64,000 nucleotides of DNA from Pomacea canaliculata (taxonomy: Eukaryota > Mollusca > Gastropoda > Architaenioglossa > Ampullariidae), in the NCBI RefSeq assembly GCF_003073045.1, contig NC_037598.1:14918486-14982485 (forward strand), written 5' to 3'. Numbering within the stretch: position 1 is the stretch's first letter; each line of letters starts with the position of its first letter. Shown here in pieces: positions 12,736-24,700 of this stretch. Made by a program: the position numbers and the translations under genes. Below the pieces are notes generated by a model. The model was given only the letters and a program-made list of their open reading frames with translations. It did no database searches and had not been told where the DNA came from.

Positions 12736-14213
12736 AATGTAGCAGTTACTGCCCATTTAGTACTTTGACTTGAAGGTGAAGCCAGGGTTCAAAGGTCTCT
12801 TTACCCACAGGTGTGTTTGTCAGGAGCGGGTGCACGCTTTGTTTTCTCACGGGAGGAGAAATCGTGAGAGAGGCGACGCTGCATTTCCTAAAAATAGAAG
12901 TTCACCCTGGGCGCACCTTGTGATAGAAAAAGATGAAGATGTGGACTGTATGTAAACTCACAGTTTGGCATTCTCAGGCCTTCCCTTCACTTTAGTCACG
13001 TGACCTTCAACACCAAAAGCCTAGATAAGCGAAAAATTTTTTCTTACACACACACACAACTGTGTTTATAGTTATATGTATGTTTGGTTCCCCCAAAACC
13101 CTTAAAATTCATCCAGAAACATGATTTCATTATTATTTACAATTATTTCGTTATCTACATACATAAAGGAATTGTAAAATAATAATAAACAACCATACAA
13201 GAAACACAAGAGTCTGTAAACGAATCACACCATAGCAAACAAGAACAAAAAGCATGGAAGTCGATGAATAAAAGTGATTTATCATTATCTATACATAAAG
13301 TTTTTGCGAGATGACCGGACTCTACACAGGATTATGAATGGTAAAGACGGAGGAACAAAGTGCTGCACGAGATGTCCGTGTGGGCACTGTACTCGCCTCC
13401 AGCTGTTGCTCTGTCTTTCCTTTGTGAAGACATTTGAAGTTTATGTACCTGGCAGGCCCAGGATATTCGATAGAGCTCACCACAGTGAAAATTTATTGAC
13501 GGATTTGTGTGTTTGTCACTGACTTTCATCCTGTTCGTACCTACGACCATTGGTTGTTTTTCTGGGAAAGAGGACTTCCTATTAGAGGCACTTTTATTTA
13601 ATTTATGTTGTTTACACTGTGTGCAGGTATCTAGGTGGCCTTTGTAGGCCTCTGTGTGTGTACGAGTGTGTGTGCTTGTTTCAAAGAAGAAGAAGAACTT
13701 TCTGATTTTGTAATGAAAGTATTGACTACAGATAAGATTTTTTTTATCTGTTGAACCTTTGTTGTTCCGGACATCTTCCTGATCTCTAGTATATGTTTAC
13801 AAATGACAGTTTTGATTTCGAGTTGCTATTTTCAGAATACCGGAGACTAACTGAAGGGTTTACCTCAGGTAAGATTAAGGTGTAGAGATTTATATTCCAT
13901 TCATTTAATGTCAGCTGGGAGGTCGTTTCCAAAACGTTAAACGTGAGTTGTTGTTAAAGTTGCACGTGGGTTACCGGATGTCTACTTAGTCCATTCAATG
14001 AGTAGGATTCGTAGTAGACAGTTTACCACTTCATATTCAAGTAGGCAAGATTATGTAACTGATAATTCCTGTATTGCTACTCTTTTTGTACTCCACCCGA
14101 ACTATTTTCGTCATTTCCGGCCGTTAAGAAAATTTATCACTCCGCCCTTTTGACATGGGTGTCTTTGAACACCTTACTCTCCCCCAACGCCCACACGGGT
14201 CTGTCAGCTTTGG

Positions 14214-14220
14214 ATATAAG
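14214..14220 (+). promoter_or_regulatory. TATA box of chitin-binding gene B
   Basis: ATATAAG about 190 bp upstream of the ATG, at a position comparable to the TATA boxes of genes A and C. Confidence 0.55.
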
Positions 14221-14403
14221 GAGGTGGACTTGGCTGTCCTGTCACCATCTGCCTTGAAACTCGGCAAAGACATCTTGACACCGTCTCAGCAGGCGACACT
14301 CGGCTACTACACCAGCAGCCTCCAACATCTTTAGAAACCACAGCTAGAGTCTGATCCAACCGTCGTTTGGCATTGTATAACTGAGAGTAAAAGCACATTC
14401 AAA

Positions 14404-14650
14404 ATGCAGACCCTGGAGATATCCACCCTGTTGTGTCTCATCCTTGTCTGGAGCGGCGCCGATGCCTCACAGAAGCCCATCTGTTCCCTGGGGCCAGTGA
14501 GCCAGGGGCTCCAGTGGCTCGCCGACCCGGACAACTGCTCCACCTTCTACCTGTGCCACGGAGCCCAGAGGTTCGAGTTTGACTGCGGGGACAACGTCTG
14601 GGACCAAGAAACCAAGACTTGTGTCGGTCGGGGATCTGAGTGGGATAAAT
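14404..14650 (+). CDS. Gene B exon 1: signal peptide and CBM14 domain
   Basis: Intact frame of 82 codons plus T, donor AAAT|GTGAGT. The six cysteines run from PICSLG to the split codon at the donor. Confidence 0.9.
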
Positions 14651-15944
14651 GTGAGTAGAAGACTAGGGCTGAGATTTTAAACTGCTTTGACAGGATGAAC
14701 CTCGTCTTGAATTTGTTCCCTCACCTTGTACGGATCTTTGCTTTTAAAACAAAAGCCAGAACTAATCTGTAAATAACTTTTTGCTATGCAGTATGCATCG
14801 GATTTGGTCTGATGTATGCCTATGACCACTGTCTAGGATTTATATTAGTTGGAGAGAGACTAAAAGACATATGAAATAATAATAACCTGCAATTAAAGAA
14901 AAAAAAGCTATTACCAATATTATCCATATTCAAGCACTAAGTAATATACATAAATGCATAATCAGGTTAAAAAATGATTATTTTCCATGTATTCTTGCCA
15001 GGCTCACTCGTCAAAGATCTCAATACATGGCAACGAGCGAGAAGTGCACTGAAGGCAGCAAAGCGGTCTTCGCCAAGGGAGACAACTGCGCCCAGTACTA
15101 CGACTGCAGTTCAAGGGAGGCGACCGTGAGCAGCGACCCCACTGTGCGCGAGTGCGAGTTCCCTCTCTTGTTCAACGATGTCACCAAGCAGTGCGAGCAC
15201 TTCAGTCAAGTCACCTGCGGGCTGAGAGAAGAACCTCTGGATGCATGTAAGTCTGGCTGGACTCTCCGTTGTTATCTGCTGCTGTCGTAGGGTTGTTGTT
15301 GCACCGGAGGTGGTGGAGGAGAGGTTGGAGGGCACAGTCAAAAGTCATCACCACCTGCAAACCTTCCAAATGGTTTATCCTCAGAAAGAGTCTGGTGTAG
15401 AAAGGGAAACAAGTATAAAACAGTTTTAATCTCCACTCTGGACAGCAGACAGTAAACATCAGAGGTCTTAGAAAAGCCGAGCATCTTCCTTCGCTACTGT
15501 TCAGGCTTAATACATTTTATCTGTTATTAACACTTTCGTACACGATATCTGTCCATTAACCCTTTTGCACGTGTTTGAATGATGAAGTTTATCCTCTGTG
15601 GCAGGTGGCTATGCAGCCAACCAGTGTACCCGAAGCTCTCACTGCATCCCGTGCAACGTTCGTTTCCCATCATGCCGCGGGCTGCCAGACGGCCTCAACC
15701 CCTGGGTGGGACGCGAGTACTCGCCCTACTTCGTCCTGTGCCAGAACCAGCGGGACCTCCACCACGGACAGTGCCAGGGTGGACAATCTTCCACCCGGAG
15801 CAACGTGTCTGCACCGCCATTCCAGAGAAACCAGCAACTAGTGCATCCTCAGTGAGGTGGCAGGGAGGAGACGAAACTGTTGAAACCTTTGATCTCAGCA
15901 ACGGCATGTGTACACCCCTTCATCCCTCAAAAAGAAGAAAATGA
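14404..15944 (+). CDS. Secreted chitin-binding (CBM14/peritrophin-A) protein B, three exons
   Basis: Probable secreted chitin-binding protein of about 277 aa; exons 14404-14650, 15002-15246 and 15605-15944. Exon 1 encodes a signal peptide (LLCLILVWSGADA) and a full CBM14 domain whose core is NCSTFYLC. Exon 2 encodes a second CBM14 domain (EKC-x13-C, CAQYYDC, ECEFPLLFNDVTKQC). Exon 3 encodes the C-terminal Cys module (QC-x5-C-x2-C-x6-C, RGLPDG, FVLC, GQC, FHPEQRVC) and a hydrophilic tail. Both introns split a cysteine codon after its T. One base is missing near the start of exon 2 (about 15020-15030) and one near 15778-15781 (GGG where GGGG is expected). The corrected length equals that of gene C, supporting a recent common duplication. 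Confidence 0.9.
15002..15246 (+). CDS. Gene B exon 2: second CBM14 domain
   Basis: Acceptor TTCTTGCCAG; donor GCAT|GTAAGT after the EEPLDA motif also found in gene C. The first codons (SLVKDLNT after the split Cys) and the following CBM14 frame disagree by one base. Confidence 0.85.
15605..15944 (+). CDS. Gene B exon 3: C-terminal Cys module and tail
   Basis: The acceptor GCAG is followed by GTGGCTATG. The frame continues through NQC, IPC, SCRGLPDG and FVLC, then needs one extra G near 15780 to join FHPEQRVC. The stop is TGA 15942-15944. Confidence 0.85.
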
Positions 15945-16296
15945 TTTTCTCCGCACAGAAGACATATGTCTTACCGCAATATGTTCCAACAGAAACTGAA
16001 AGAAGCAAAAAAACAATTTTCTTTAAACCGCTTCATCACTGAAACTGTCGACAACAGTAGCAAATAGCAGTTATCATGATTCTAATGTACAATAATTTAT
16101 AAAACTTCTTTGTTTTTCTCAGTTTGGTAATTTTTTTTAAACAATCATTGTTCATAATAGTATTATGCATTTTTATTTTGATTGTTCTTGCTTGGAAATG
16201 TTATTATATATTTATTTGAAATCAAATGTTTGACTCCTCTGTGATAAATTTTATATGATTTTGTTTTTCGGTCGATGATTGAAATGATAATTGACG

Positions 16297-16302
16297 AATA
16301 AA
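16297..16302 (+). terminator. Polyadenylation signal, gene B
   Basis: AATAAA about 350 bp after the stop, at the end of an AT-rich 3' UTR-like stretch. Confidence 0.65.
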
Positions 16303-16309
16303 TTGAAAA

Positions 16310-17979
16310 GTCAGTGCCAAGGCTTGGATTTAATTGTATGCATTCGTGTTTTAAGTATTATGTCTTCACCCAACTCTTCTCTATTACTAAATTCTCTTCT
16401 TTCACTTTTTTGAGTCTTTTTTCTCTCTCTCCCTCTTATTTCTCGTTCTCTCTCACTTTTTTCTTTTCTCCATCATTCGCTATCTTCAAACATATTTGCG
16501 CCTCTGATGATAGCAGGAGTAAAGACATAAATCCAGCCTGAATGGCCACAAACGAGGGGACCACATGTCATACAATCATGTAACACTGTAATGACGATCA
16601 TGTCACACTATCGTGACCGTCATGTTACATAATCATGTCACACTCTAGTGACCGTCATGTCACACCACAGTGACCAAGCACTAGACCACCACTACACGAT
16701 GTGCTGCTGTGTCAGAGGTTGTTATCACTTATCTGATTTACAGGCCCCGTCTGCAGATCAATAGGCTAGGCTGACATTTTTCACTGTAAACAGTCTGCAG
16801 TATACATGGCAACCGATAAATTTATTCCGAGCCAGCAGATGGAGCTCACGTCTGCCAGACCAACTTGATTTTCACTTTCATTTCCGCCAGTGCAGCCTTC
16901 TATCAATCATCAGCAGGGACCGTTATTTGTCCAGCGCAAAACTCGCCACACACGCGGCCTGCTCGGGTCGACACAATATCGACTCACTTCCTTCACAAAA
17001 AAAGAAGAAAAACCACATCGGAAAACGAAAACCAACCGTCTGACATCGAAAGCAGATCGCCACTAGATTCTCAAATGTAATTTTTCGGGGATTTCGATCC
17101 AAGCTTCTCTTTTCGCTTGAAAATATCGTCTGTGAATGAGAGAAGCCTGTCGTCTCCATTGACATTCTCTGGCCATCACTTACATCATCCAGACTGAACC
17201 CTCCGTGGAAATATTGTGTGAACATCATGCACAACGAGCACAGAACGATGATAGACTGAGCAGGGAGCGCAGAAGAAACGAGCACAGAATGAATATAGAA
17301 TGAGCTCATACTGAACACACGAGATCTGAACATTGGACAGCCAATCGAAAGGTAAAACAAAACAAAACAAAAGCAAAACACAGAAAAAACAAAAATCTCT
17401 CAATCATGAGTTTTGTTGGAAGGTCCATGAATTTATGATTTAGCCGAGCCATTGTCTTTTAATATTTTTCTGAAAACCACAGGGAGCAACTATTGTCCAG
17501 TTTTTTTTTTTTCGTAACCCAATCCCTCGCATTTGCTGGTGAAAAAAACATTTGGTGCAGAGGGCACGACTTGCACAGCACCATGGGGCACTCGTACCAA
17601 GACTGGCTCGCCCCTCCCTCCTTGACCTCACTGCAGGCTTGACCCCTAGGCGCCATTAACAGTTGGCGCTGTCACAAGTTCAGAGCACCCGGCGCCACGT
17701 CACATTCAAGCGTTGCTGTCACAGCCCTTTGATGGACATCTGTTAATTGGTCACAACTCAGCCTGTCGGGTGTCTCAGCTATGTTATCTGCACTTGACAA
17801 ATGGGCGTGTATGCACGCGCGTACGTGTGTGTGTGTGCGCGCGAAGGAAGGAAGGAAGGGCAGAAGATAAATAAGGATTATGACGATAATGACTATTTAA
17901 AGAGGGTGGAAGTTCATGCAAAAAAGAAGACATGACATGGCATATGTGGAACAACGATGTATAACTTTACATGCCTTTT

Positions 17980-18013
<34 letters not shown>

Positions 18014-19280
18014 GGATTTATAGAATGCATTCCCCTACAGAGAGGTGAGCTCAATGCACAGTATAATATGTATATAATATAAAATATATGAGATGTAAAT
18101 GGCAGGACTCAGTGATGCCATGTGACAGAGAAGGACATCACAATTAGGCAATCACACAAACACACATGCACAGTGAACATTGTCAAAATATGAAAGAATA
18201 CGGAAAGGTAAAGGAAGAAAGTAACAGTCAGGGTAAACCACTTACTCCAGGTGTTTCCAAAAGAGAATATTATTATTAAGTCCAGGCCGGAAAGCATGTA
18301 TGGAAAAACATAAAATGACAGGTAGATACAAGGAGACAGAGCATGGTGGGTGGAGTGATATAATTAAGGAGACATGAAGGGTAGATATATGTATGCAAGA
18401 TAAAATAATGGCGGACTGATGCAAAGAAAGAGGCATAACATGAGGAATGTAGGAACAAAAAAGGAGAAATGAACATAATAAGAGGTACATGAATTATTTG
18501 CTAGACATGCAATCATTATCTCATTATCGCTCCAATATCTCATCCACTACCTTTCTTCTCTTTGGAATTTACAGTTGTTTCTTTCCTGTTGCTCTTCTTC
18601 TCACCTGTGAGGCAATCACGAGGATGTGGTCGAGATGGTGACAGACGGGGTGTGCTCAGACTTCACCTGCCAGTGATGGGTGTCGACGCTGAGATTCCGT
18701 CCTCTTGTTTACTCATCTCAGTGTTTTGAGCCAATGCTTTAAAACATCAAAGACCTGAGGCTGAACATCCAAAGATTTCGTGTTTCTCCGCTCTAATAGG
18801 AGAATTTTGCACTCGACAATCATTTTATCAATGGTTTCAAGTGTCAAAGACCGACAAATGTTTGGTTGTATTCAAAGCTTTACATTGTGGTAACACATTA
18901 ATGTTTTCATAAACCCAGAGCTTGATACAGTGATACAATATTTTTATTAATGTTTTCATAGACTGTATACCTTTAAGACCATTGGGAAAATTATTTACAA
19001 ATTTTAAGAATATCAATTAAAAATTAAACTTCTTTCTTAATGTCTCTACGCAAGAGCTAAGTATTGAGCATGAACATGTAGTAGACTAGAAATGTAGAAA
19101 CACTGACGAGGGAGGGACGATCAGCGGTTGCCATGGACCCTAATTAATCAAGGGAACGCTCGACGAGATGTTAAAGAAAGAATTAATCAGGAGAATTTGT
19201 TCCCTATCTCTGAAGTATGGCCATTTAGCTGAGGAAGGGAGGCGGAGGTCGGAGCAAACATCATCATCTATCTTTTTTTC
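16310..19280. other. Intergenic region between genes B and C
   Basis: No gene recognised. It contains a short minisatellite (16563-16675), a TG/CG run (17826-17843), an ATA trinucleotide run (17981-18013) and a pyrimidine-rich patch (16380-16490). Confidence 0.5.
16563..16675. repeat. Minisatellite of about 33 bp
   Basis: Imperfect tandem copies of a unit containing ATCATGTCACACT and GTGACCGTCATGT, about three to four copies. Confidence 0.7.
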
Positions 19281-19284
19281 CCTC

Positions 19285-19367
19285 ATTGGCGGGGCGCGTC
19301 CTGTTGGTGACGTCACAAACCGCCGCTTCCACCCTTAAATACAGCAACATGGCTTCCAGCTATAAAG
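19285..19367 (+). promoter_or_regulatory. Core promoter of chitin-binding gene C
   Basis: An inverted CCAAT (ATTGG, 19285-19289) overlaps a GC-rich GGCGGGGCG patch, followed by a full CRE palindrome TGACGTCA (19308-19315) and TATAAAG (19361-19367). This is the most complete promoter in the window and suggests cAMP/CREB-type responsiveness, though only the motifs are seen. Confidence 0.65.
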
Positions 19368-19646
19368 CTGAGCCCTCCACGCTCTCGTCACTCAGGTCAT
19401 CGTCGTCACGCAGGGTTTGTTTCACGGCAAAACTCATCTGACAACTAATCCATCTGCGCATCTTCGTGCTTTTAGTTTTCAAGAAAAAAAGTTTGGTTTG
19501 TGGCACCACGCGCCTTTTGTTTCACAAAATCACAAAAAACAAAACGAATTGTGAAAAACTCATTTGTTAAATTGAATTTCCTCAAAGATCTCCGAAATAC
19601 AAAAAAATTAGAAAAAAAACTCTTCGTGGAATTCCGAGCTAATTAA

Positions 19647-19879
19647 ATGGCAGGCGAGTCGGCGCTGGTTTTGTCCCTGGCTGTGGCAGTCTGTGGCGTG
19701 GTGGCTGCTGGCACCGGGTGCCTCCAGACATCGGCCCTCCACTTCCTAGCAGACGACAGCAACTGCTCCACCTTCTACGTGTGCGTCATGGGGCAGAGGA
19801 GCGCAGTGTCGTGCCCCAGGGCATGTCTTCGACAACCAGACCGTCAGCTGTGTGCCAGCCTACTCCTTCAACGACAGAT
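19647..19879 (+). CDS. Gene C exon 1: signal peptide and CBM14 domain
   Basis: Starts at ATG 19647 below the CRE/TATA promoter and ends AGAT|GTGAGTAG. Two missing bases, after TGCCCC and after GGCATG, interrupt the frame; with them the domain reads on to FDNQTVSC and NDRC. Confidence 0.8.
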
Positions 19880-21213
19880 GTGAGTAGCTGGGTAGACAGA
19901 TGTGAGTAGATGAGTAGAAGATGTGAGTAGATGGGTAGACAGGTGTGAGTAGCTGGATAGACAGATGTGAGCAGCTGAGTAGACAAACGTGGGTGGCTGA
20001 GTAGACAAATGTCAGTAGGGTTAGGTGTGAATAGCAGAGTAGACAAGCACGGGTAGCTGAGTAGACAAATGTGAGTAGCTGAGTAGACAAACACGGGTGG
20101 CTGAGAAGACAAACACAGTAGCTGAGTAGACAAATGTGATTAGCTGAGTAGACAAACACGGGTGGCTGAGTCTGAGTGAAATCTGAAATTTTATTTGTAT
20201 TAACACGTAAATTTCGTCTTTAGGATCCAGCGATCCATGTACCCCCACCTTTCTCCTTTAATAATGGTCGTAGGTCAGAAGGTGACTCAGAAAATCACCC
20301 AAGTGGAAACCAGTCCACATGCTTGGTTTCAATCAGATGACTGGTGGCCACCCAGCCAAGCCTCCAACACGTGCCAGACACATTAATCCTATCGTTCATC
20401 AAATATACTTTACTGCACCTGAACTTAAAAAATCCACAATTACGAAACCAAAATAAAATGTCTACAGGTTCTCCACAGAGGGCTCGCCAGGCTCGCTGTC
20501 CACCCGGCTCCAGGCAACCAGTCCCCACCCGACCAAGTGCGCTCAGTATTACGACTGTGGCGCCACCTTCACCTGGTGGCAGCAGCGGGACGTCCAGCTG
20601 CGCGAGTGTCCTGCTCCCCTCGTCTTCAGCCCCGTGGTCCACACCTGTGTCTTCCCTGCCCCGGGGTGTGTGGCGACAGGGAGGAGCCGCTGGATGCTTG
20701 TGAGTGAAGTTAGGAAATTAATCCATAGGCATACTCAGTAGTCATCGAAATAGTCTGACATACATTTGCAGATGCCAACGAGGCCAATCAACCTATCGGC
20801 AATGAGGGGAATCGACCCAATGATCACGAGGTGACATGCATGTTGCAGGTGACTATGAAGTCAATCAGTGCGACGGTCACGCTGACTGCGTCCCGTGCGA
20901 GGTTCGCTTCCCGTCCTGTCGAGGTCTTGGCTGACGGCGTCAACACGTGGCGCGGCCGTCGGGTATCTCCCTTCTACGTCCTCTGTCGCCAGCAGCGGGT
21001 GGTCCGATCGGGGATGTGCAAGCAAGAAGGACCACCGCGACCTTTGACCCAGAGAAGAACGCGTGCGTGGACTACAAGGGAGAGGTCGTGGAAAAGATCG
21101 TCGATAACGAATCCTCCGCAGCCGACCAACTCCACATTCCAAACGTACATCCCGCTGGGTGTTGGCTACCAGCTCCCTACAAACCTCAACAGACAGCATC
21201 TATAGGCAGCTGA
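19647..21213 (+). CDS. Secreted chitin-binding (CBM14/peritrophin-A) protein C, three exons
   Basis: Probable secreted chitin-binding protein of about 277 aa; exons 19647-19879, 20468-20699 and 20849-21213. Exon 1 encodes a signal peptide (ALVLSLAVAVCGVVAAG) and a CBM14 domain (NCSTFYVC, almost identical to gene B). Exon 2 encodes a second CBM14 domain (KCAQYYDC, as in B) ending in EEPLDA. Exon 3 encodes the shared C-terminal module (QC-x5-C-x2-C-x6-C-x21-C-x10-C) and an acidic tail. It is the most disrupted of the three: missing bases near 19814-19817, 19825, about 20524 and about 20660, one extra G near 20928 and one missing base near 21025. Corrected spacings match gene B exactly (for example 13 residues between the first two cysteines of domain 2), which favours sequencing error over gene death. 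A true pseudogene is the alternative. Confidence 0.85.
19876..20171 (+). repeat. 22-bp minisatellite built from the exon 1 donor site
   Basis: About 13 copies of a 21-23 bp unit of the type AGATGTGAGTAGCTGGGTAG. The first copy spans the real exon 1/intron 1 junction, so the repeat unit contains the splice donor. Early copies start at 19876, 19898, 19919, 19941 and 19963 and keep GTGAGTAG or GTGAGCAG; later copies drift to GGGTGG, CAGTAG and GATTAG. Confidence 0.9.
20468..20699 (+). CDS. Gene C exon 2: second CBM14 domain
   Basis: Acceptor TCTACAG; donor GCTT|GTGAGT. Two single-base gaps, in a CCCC run near 20524 and in CCCC before GGGG near 20660, separate three segments that together make one six-cysteine domain. 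Confidence 0.8.
20849..21213 (+). CDS. Gene C exon 3: C-terminal Cys module and tail
   Basis: Acceptor TGTTGCAG, then GTGACTATG (compare GTGGCTATG in gene B). The frame runs through NQC, VPC and SCRGL, meets a stop caused by one extra G near 20928, resumes as ADGVNTW to YVLC and SGMC, and after a missing base near 21025 continues as TFDPEKNAC to TGA 21211-21213. Confidence 0.8.
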
Positions 21214-21465
21214 GGGCTAGATGCACTTGCCATCCAGTCCAACAGGTTATCATGCAGCAGTATCGTCGTCAGTAGTAACAGCTTTTCAACTGCGTCGTCA
21301 TCTTTCGTCAGATGCTGTCCCAGGGTCGTCATCACTGTCCTCGATTGAAGCACAGCTGACGACACGGGGAAAGAAGACGTATAATATTTATTTATTTATA
21401 CTTGTCTTACTTTAACTGTGATTTGTTGTCTTTTGAAGGTAAAGAAATATTTTATGATTGTAGCG

Positions 21466-21466
<1 letters not shown>

Positions 21467-21503
<37 letters not shown>
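21467..21503. repeat. CAA microsatellite in the gene C 3' UTR
   Basis: About 12 uninterrupted CAA units between the stop codon and the first AATAAA. Confidence 0.95.
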
Positions 21504-21633
21504 AGCTGGTGTATGTAATAGCAGCTCTATATAAAGTAGGAATGTATTTCAGGCTACATGCCAGCCTAACCCGACAAGCCACACACCAAACAGACCCAAA
21601 TAGGGTATCTCCAGTTATATTAATTTAAATAAC

Positions 21634-21723
21634 AATAAATAATCTGTTTTTATTAGCGACAGATCCGTGTTGGGTCCGTTGCTAACTCGACCATGAGACC
21701 CATGGCTGTTTGAGGTCAATAAA
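21634..21723 (+). terminator. Polyadenylation signals, gene C
   Basis: AATAAA at 21634-21639 and again at 21718-21723, 420-505 bp after the stop. Either could be used. Confidence 0.55.
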
Positions 21724-21749
21724 CTCCGGTGTAGCACTTGACAAAGATT

Positions 21750-24700
21750 TGTGGGTTTACTTTCGAACAAGTGTAAGAACGTGGTTTATTCACTTGAAAG
21801 TTTTTTTCTCTCTTCTTTTTTTCTTTTTTTTTTTTTTTTTTTTTTTTTTTCCTTTATAAGAAAATTTCGACTGTTTGTGATTTCTTCATCACCAGTTAAA
21901 TGTCAGCAGATCTCAGGTAACTAAAGTTATTGAGCAAGCAAGCAGGCAAAGCATCCTTCTCATTTCAAAACCACACTGAAGTCCTTCTATTATAAACAAC
22001 TTTATTTCTAGTAGTTCAAAAACCAAATGTAACCAGCGGTGTTATCTACAGTAACGCCTAACAACAAAACTGTCGAGTACCAAAAGAGCACACAGATGGA
22101 AACACTTCTTGTAAATAACACAGACACCTCAACGAGATCTTTACTAAACAAACACCGAGCTGAGAAAATCCTTTCTAAACCCACAGATAAATAACAACTC
22201 CTTTCTTTGAGAATGTTTCCAGCCATTCAGACTGTGTATATGCACACTCACGCACAACATGCGTGCACACACACAGACACACAAACACACCTTTACTCGC
22301 ATAGCACGCGCTGCCAGACAAGCATTCACACCGACGAACGCAAGGTGTGCGCCCACGTGCTTGAATACGCTGACCAACACAAGAACGAGGCACAATCACA
22401 GACGTGCAAAACATTCGAGATCCTCGTGAAGCTTTAAATAACTACCAACATATATCACATCAACTGGATCCCTCCATTTTTTAAAGACGCTTCAACCATG
22501 AATAAAGATCATAAAATTTGAATGGAAAACGTCCCTCGCTACAAGTCTAGAAATGCCAACAAGTTGTGAAGAAAACAACAACAACAACTCGTGGCTTGGT
22601 CTATGTTGAACGCACTCTAAGCTCCTAATCAAACAGTCAATAGATAATGGAGTTAAGCAAACAATGCATGCTGATCACAACAAGTTCTCATAGATGATAA
22701 GGACCAATCCGAACTTCTATGTCACGCAAATAATTGACCCACAAAAGTTGTCACATGCTGACTACAACCGAGGACACACCACTCGACTAAAAATTGTTTT
22801 GTACACAATAGTTGTCTTCCCTCCAGTCAACAAGAGATAAATTATTGTCTTCCAAATGGATGAACTGAAACAACAGTTTTTTGGGGAATGGTCTCATATG
22901 ACAATATTATTTCTTTTTTACCAAACGGTAATTCATTTTCTGGTTTGTCTCCATGTCTTCCCTTAATTTCTGTCAAAAGTGTGGAGCTGACCATCTCTTG
23001 TTACATCATCGCCAGGGTTCACGAAGAAGCTGTAAAGACCGAAAGTTCAGCAGCAATGTTTAATTCTCTTTCATCTCATCTAACCCCCAGGAGATGCACA
23101 GGTGCAGAGGTGAAAGGTGAATTGTACTCGATGACCAAGAACAGACATTTCTACTAATCCACCCACATACTGCGGTCACGTGGCATTGCAATAATCACGT
23201 GATCATACATTCTGCTCAGTTACAGTAATAAACAGTCTGACAGTTTTATGGTCTGACAGCAAACTGTCTAACAATCGCAACTTTCTATGAATTCCAGACA
23301 TTCGAGGCACCAGAATCCACCGGAAGATGGAGTTTTGACAGTCTGCGGACAGTTGATGACAGCAAATAAATAAAAATTACAAGTAAACATGCTCACGACA
23401 GACAGTTCTTTTGGTGTTAAAAAAAAGGAACATGATTATACTGGATAGTATATATAGGTAGTATATATGAGTCTGACAGAACCAGCGATCGTGAGATAAA
23501 TTTTTGTAGGGGAGAGAAAGAGAGAACCAAATGGTGTCCTTTCTGTTATTTTTTTCTTGACAAAAAATTGTCGCAAAATTTAGCACGGTGACACATAGCT
23601 TAGCGAAGAACAAACAAAATTATCAAAGATTGCCTCAAAGCTGTGTCAAAGCAAAGGCCTCGTACCTTGGATTTTACAGTAACTTAAAATCGAACAAGTA
23701 TACAGAAAGTTCACTGACCCAAAATAAAACAAAAATTTCTTTCAGTACTTTTTTTTTCCTCTATGAATAATACAAAACATGTTTGAGTAGACTTTTAAAT
23801 GCGTTTTTCTTTTTCAGCCAAGTTTTTTCCAGGCAAAAACTCTTTAAAGTCGATTTTACTGTGGATAAATTAGAACTTAAAAGTGAAAATATTCCCAGGT
23901 TACTAAGAGAAAGTTGTTGATTAATTCCAAGTCACAGAACTGTGATGGTTGCAGTAAAGTTTTTTCCTCGAGTCTCTTCTCTCCCTCATGCTAACCACCC
24001 CAACCACCACCACCCCTAACTACATGACACCAGTCATTCATAATATAACATTTGTTCTATTGTATCCTGTTTACATTTTCACAAAACAACTTATTATAAT
24101 GACTTTTCGATTGCACTGTGAAACAATTATTCAAATTTTTACAAATGTTTCAAATGTTCACGTGCTCCGCGTGCTTGAAGACAACAGGGACTTCATTCAG
24201 AAGCGTGCCAGCTCCCTTGACATGTCATTGGGTCAAAGGTTAAACATTGATGTGATGTTTGTGCAAAGGGGTTTGTTGTCCATGTGTCACAATGCCGGGT
24301 ACTTTGCATAGTGTACGCGCCAGTGTCCTCAGTACAGTTCGCTCCAAGGCCTTTCTGTGGGGTACTGGTCAGGGTCCCTCCCTCCCATGGGGCCGCAACA
24401 GGTGTCTCGGGGGCCATGTCACTGCTGCTCCAAGTCTACATAATCATTGTGGTCAGTTCTTGCCAAACTTAATTTATAAAATTATAAGTAATGTCGCCAT
24501 TCGTCAGATATTAAATTCACTCACTCATTTACGAACTCATCCATGCACGCGCGCGCAACACACCACACCACACGAACGCATACTCGCATGCAGGCATGCA
24601 AGCATGTAAATATAATCTATACAAAAGTATATAAACGTGGTGGGGTCAAAGGGCAGTATATACAGGCCAGTCAGGTGTCTATGGGCGCTATGAGGCGCTG

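Larger units (their letters stand above)
10670..14200. other. Intergenic region between genes A and B
   Basis: No gene recognised. It contains a T-rich GTTTT repeat (11160-11276), a TCTG repeat of about 18 units (11885-11956), a mixed CA/CT low-complexity patch (about 12556-12735) and a short CA run near 13045. Open frames over these tracts are low-complexity artefacts. One TCACGTGA palindrome lies at 12996-13003. Confidence 0.5.

Noticed and set aside
19786..20159. Minus-strand frames rich in CLLSYPCLST-like repeats
   Set aside because: They are the antisense of the 22-bp minisatellite in gene C intron 1.
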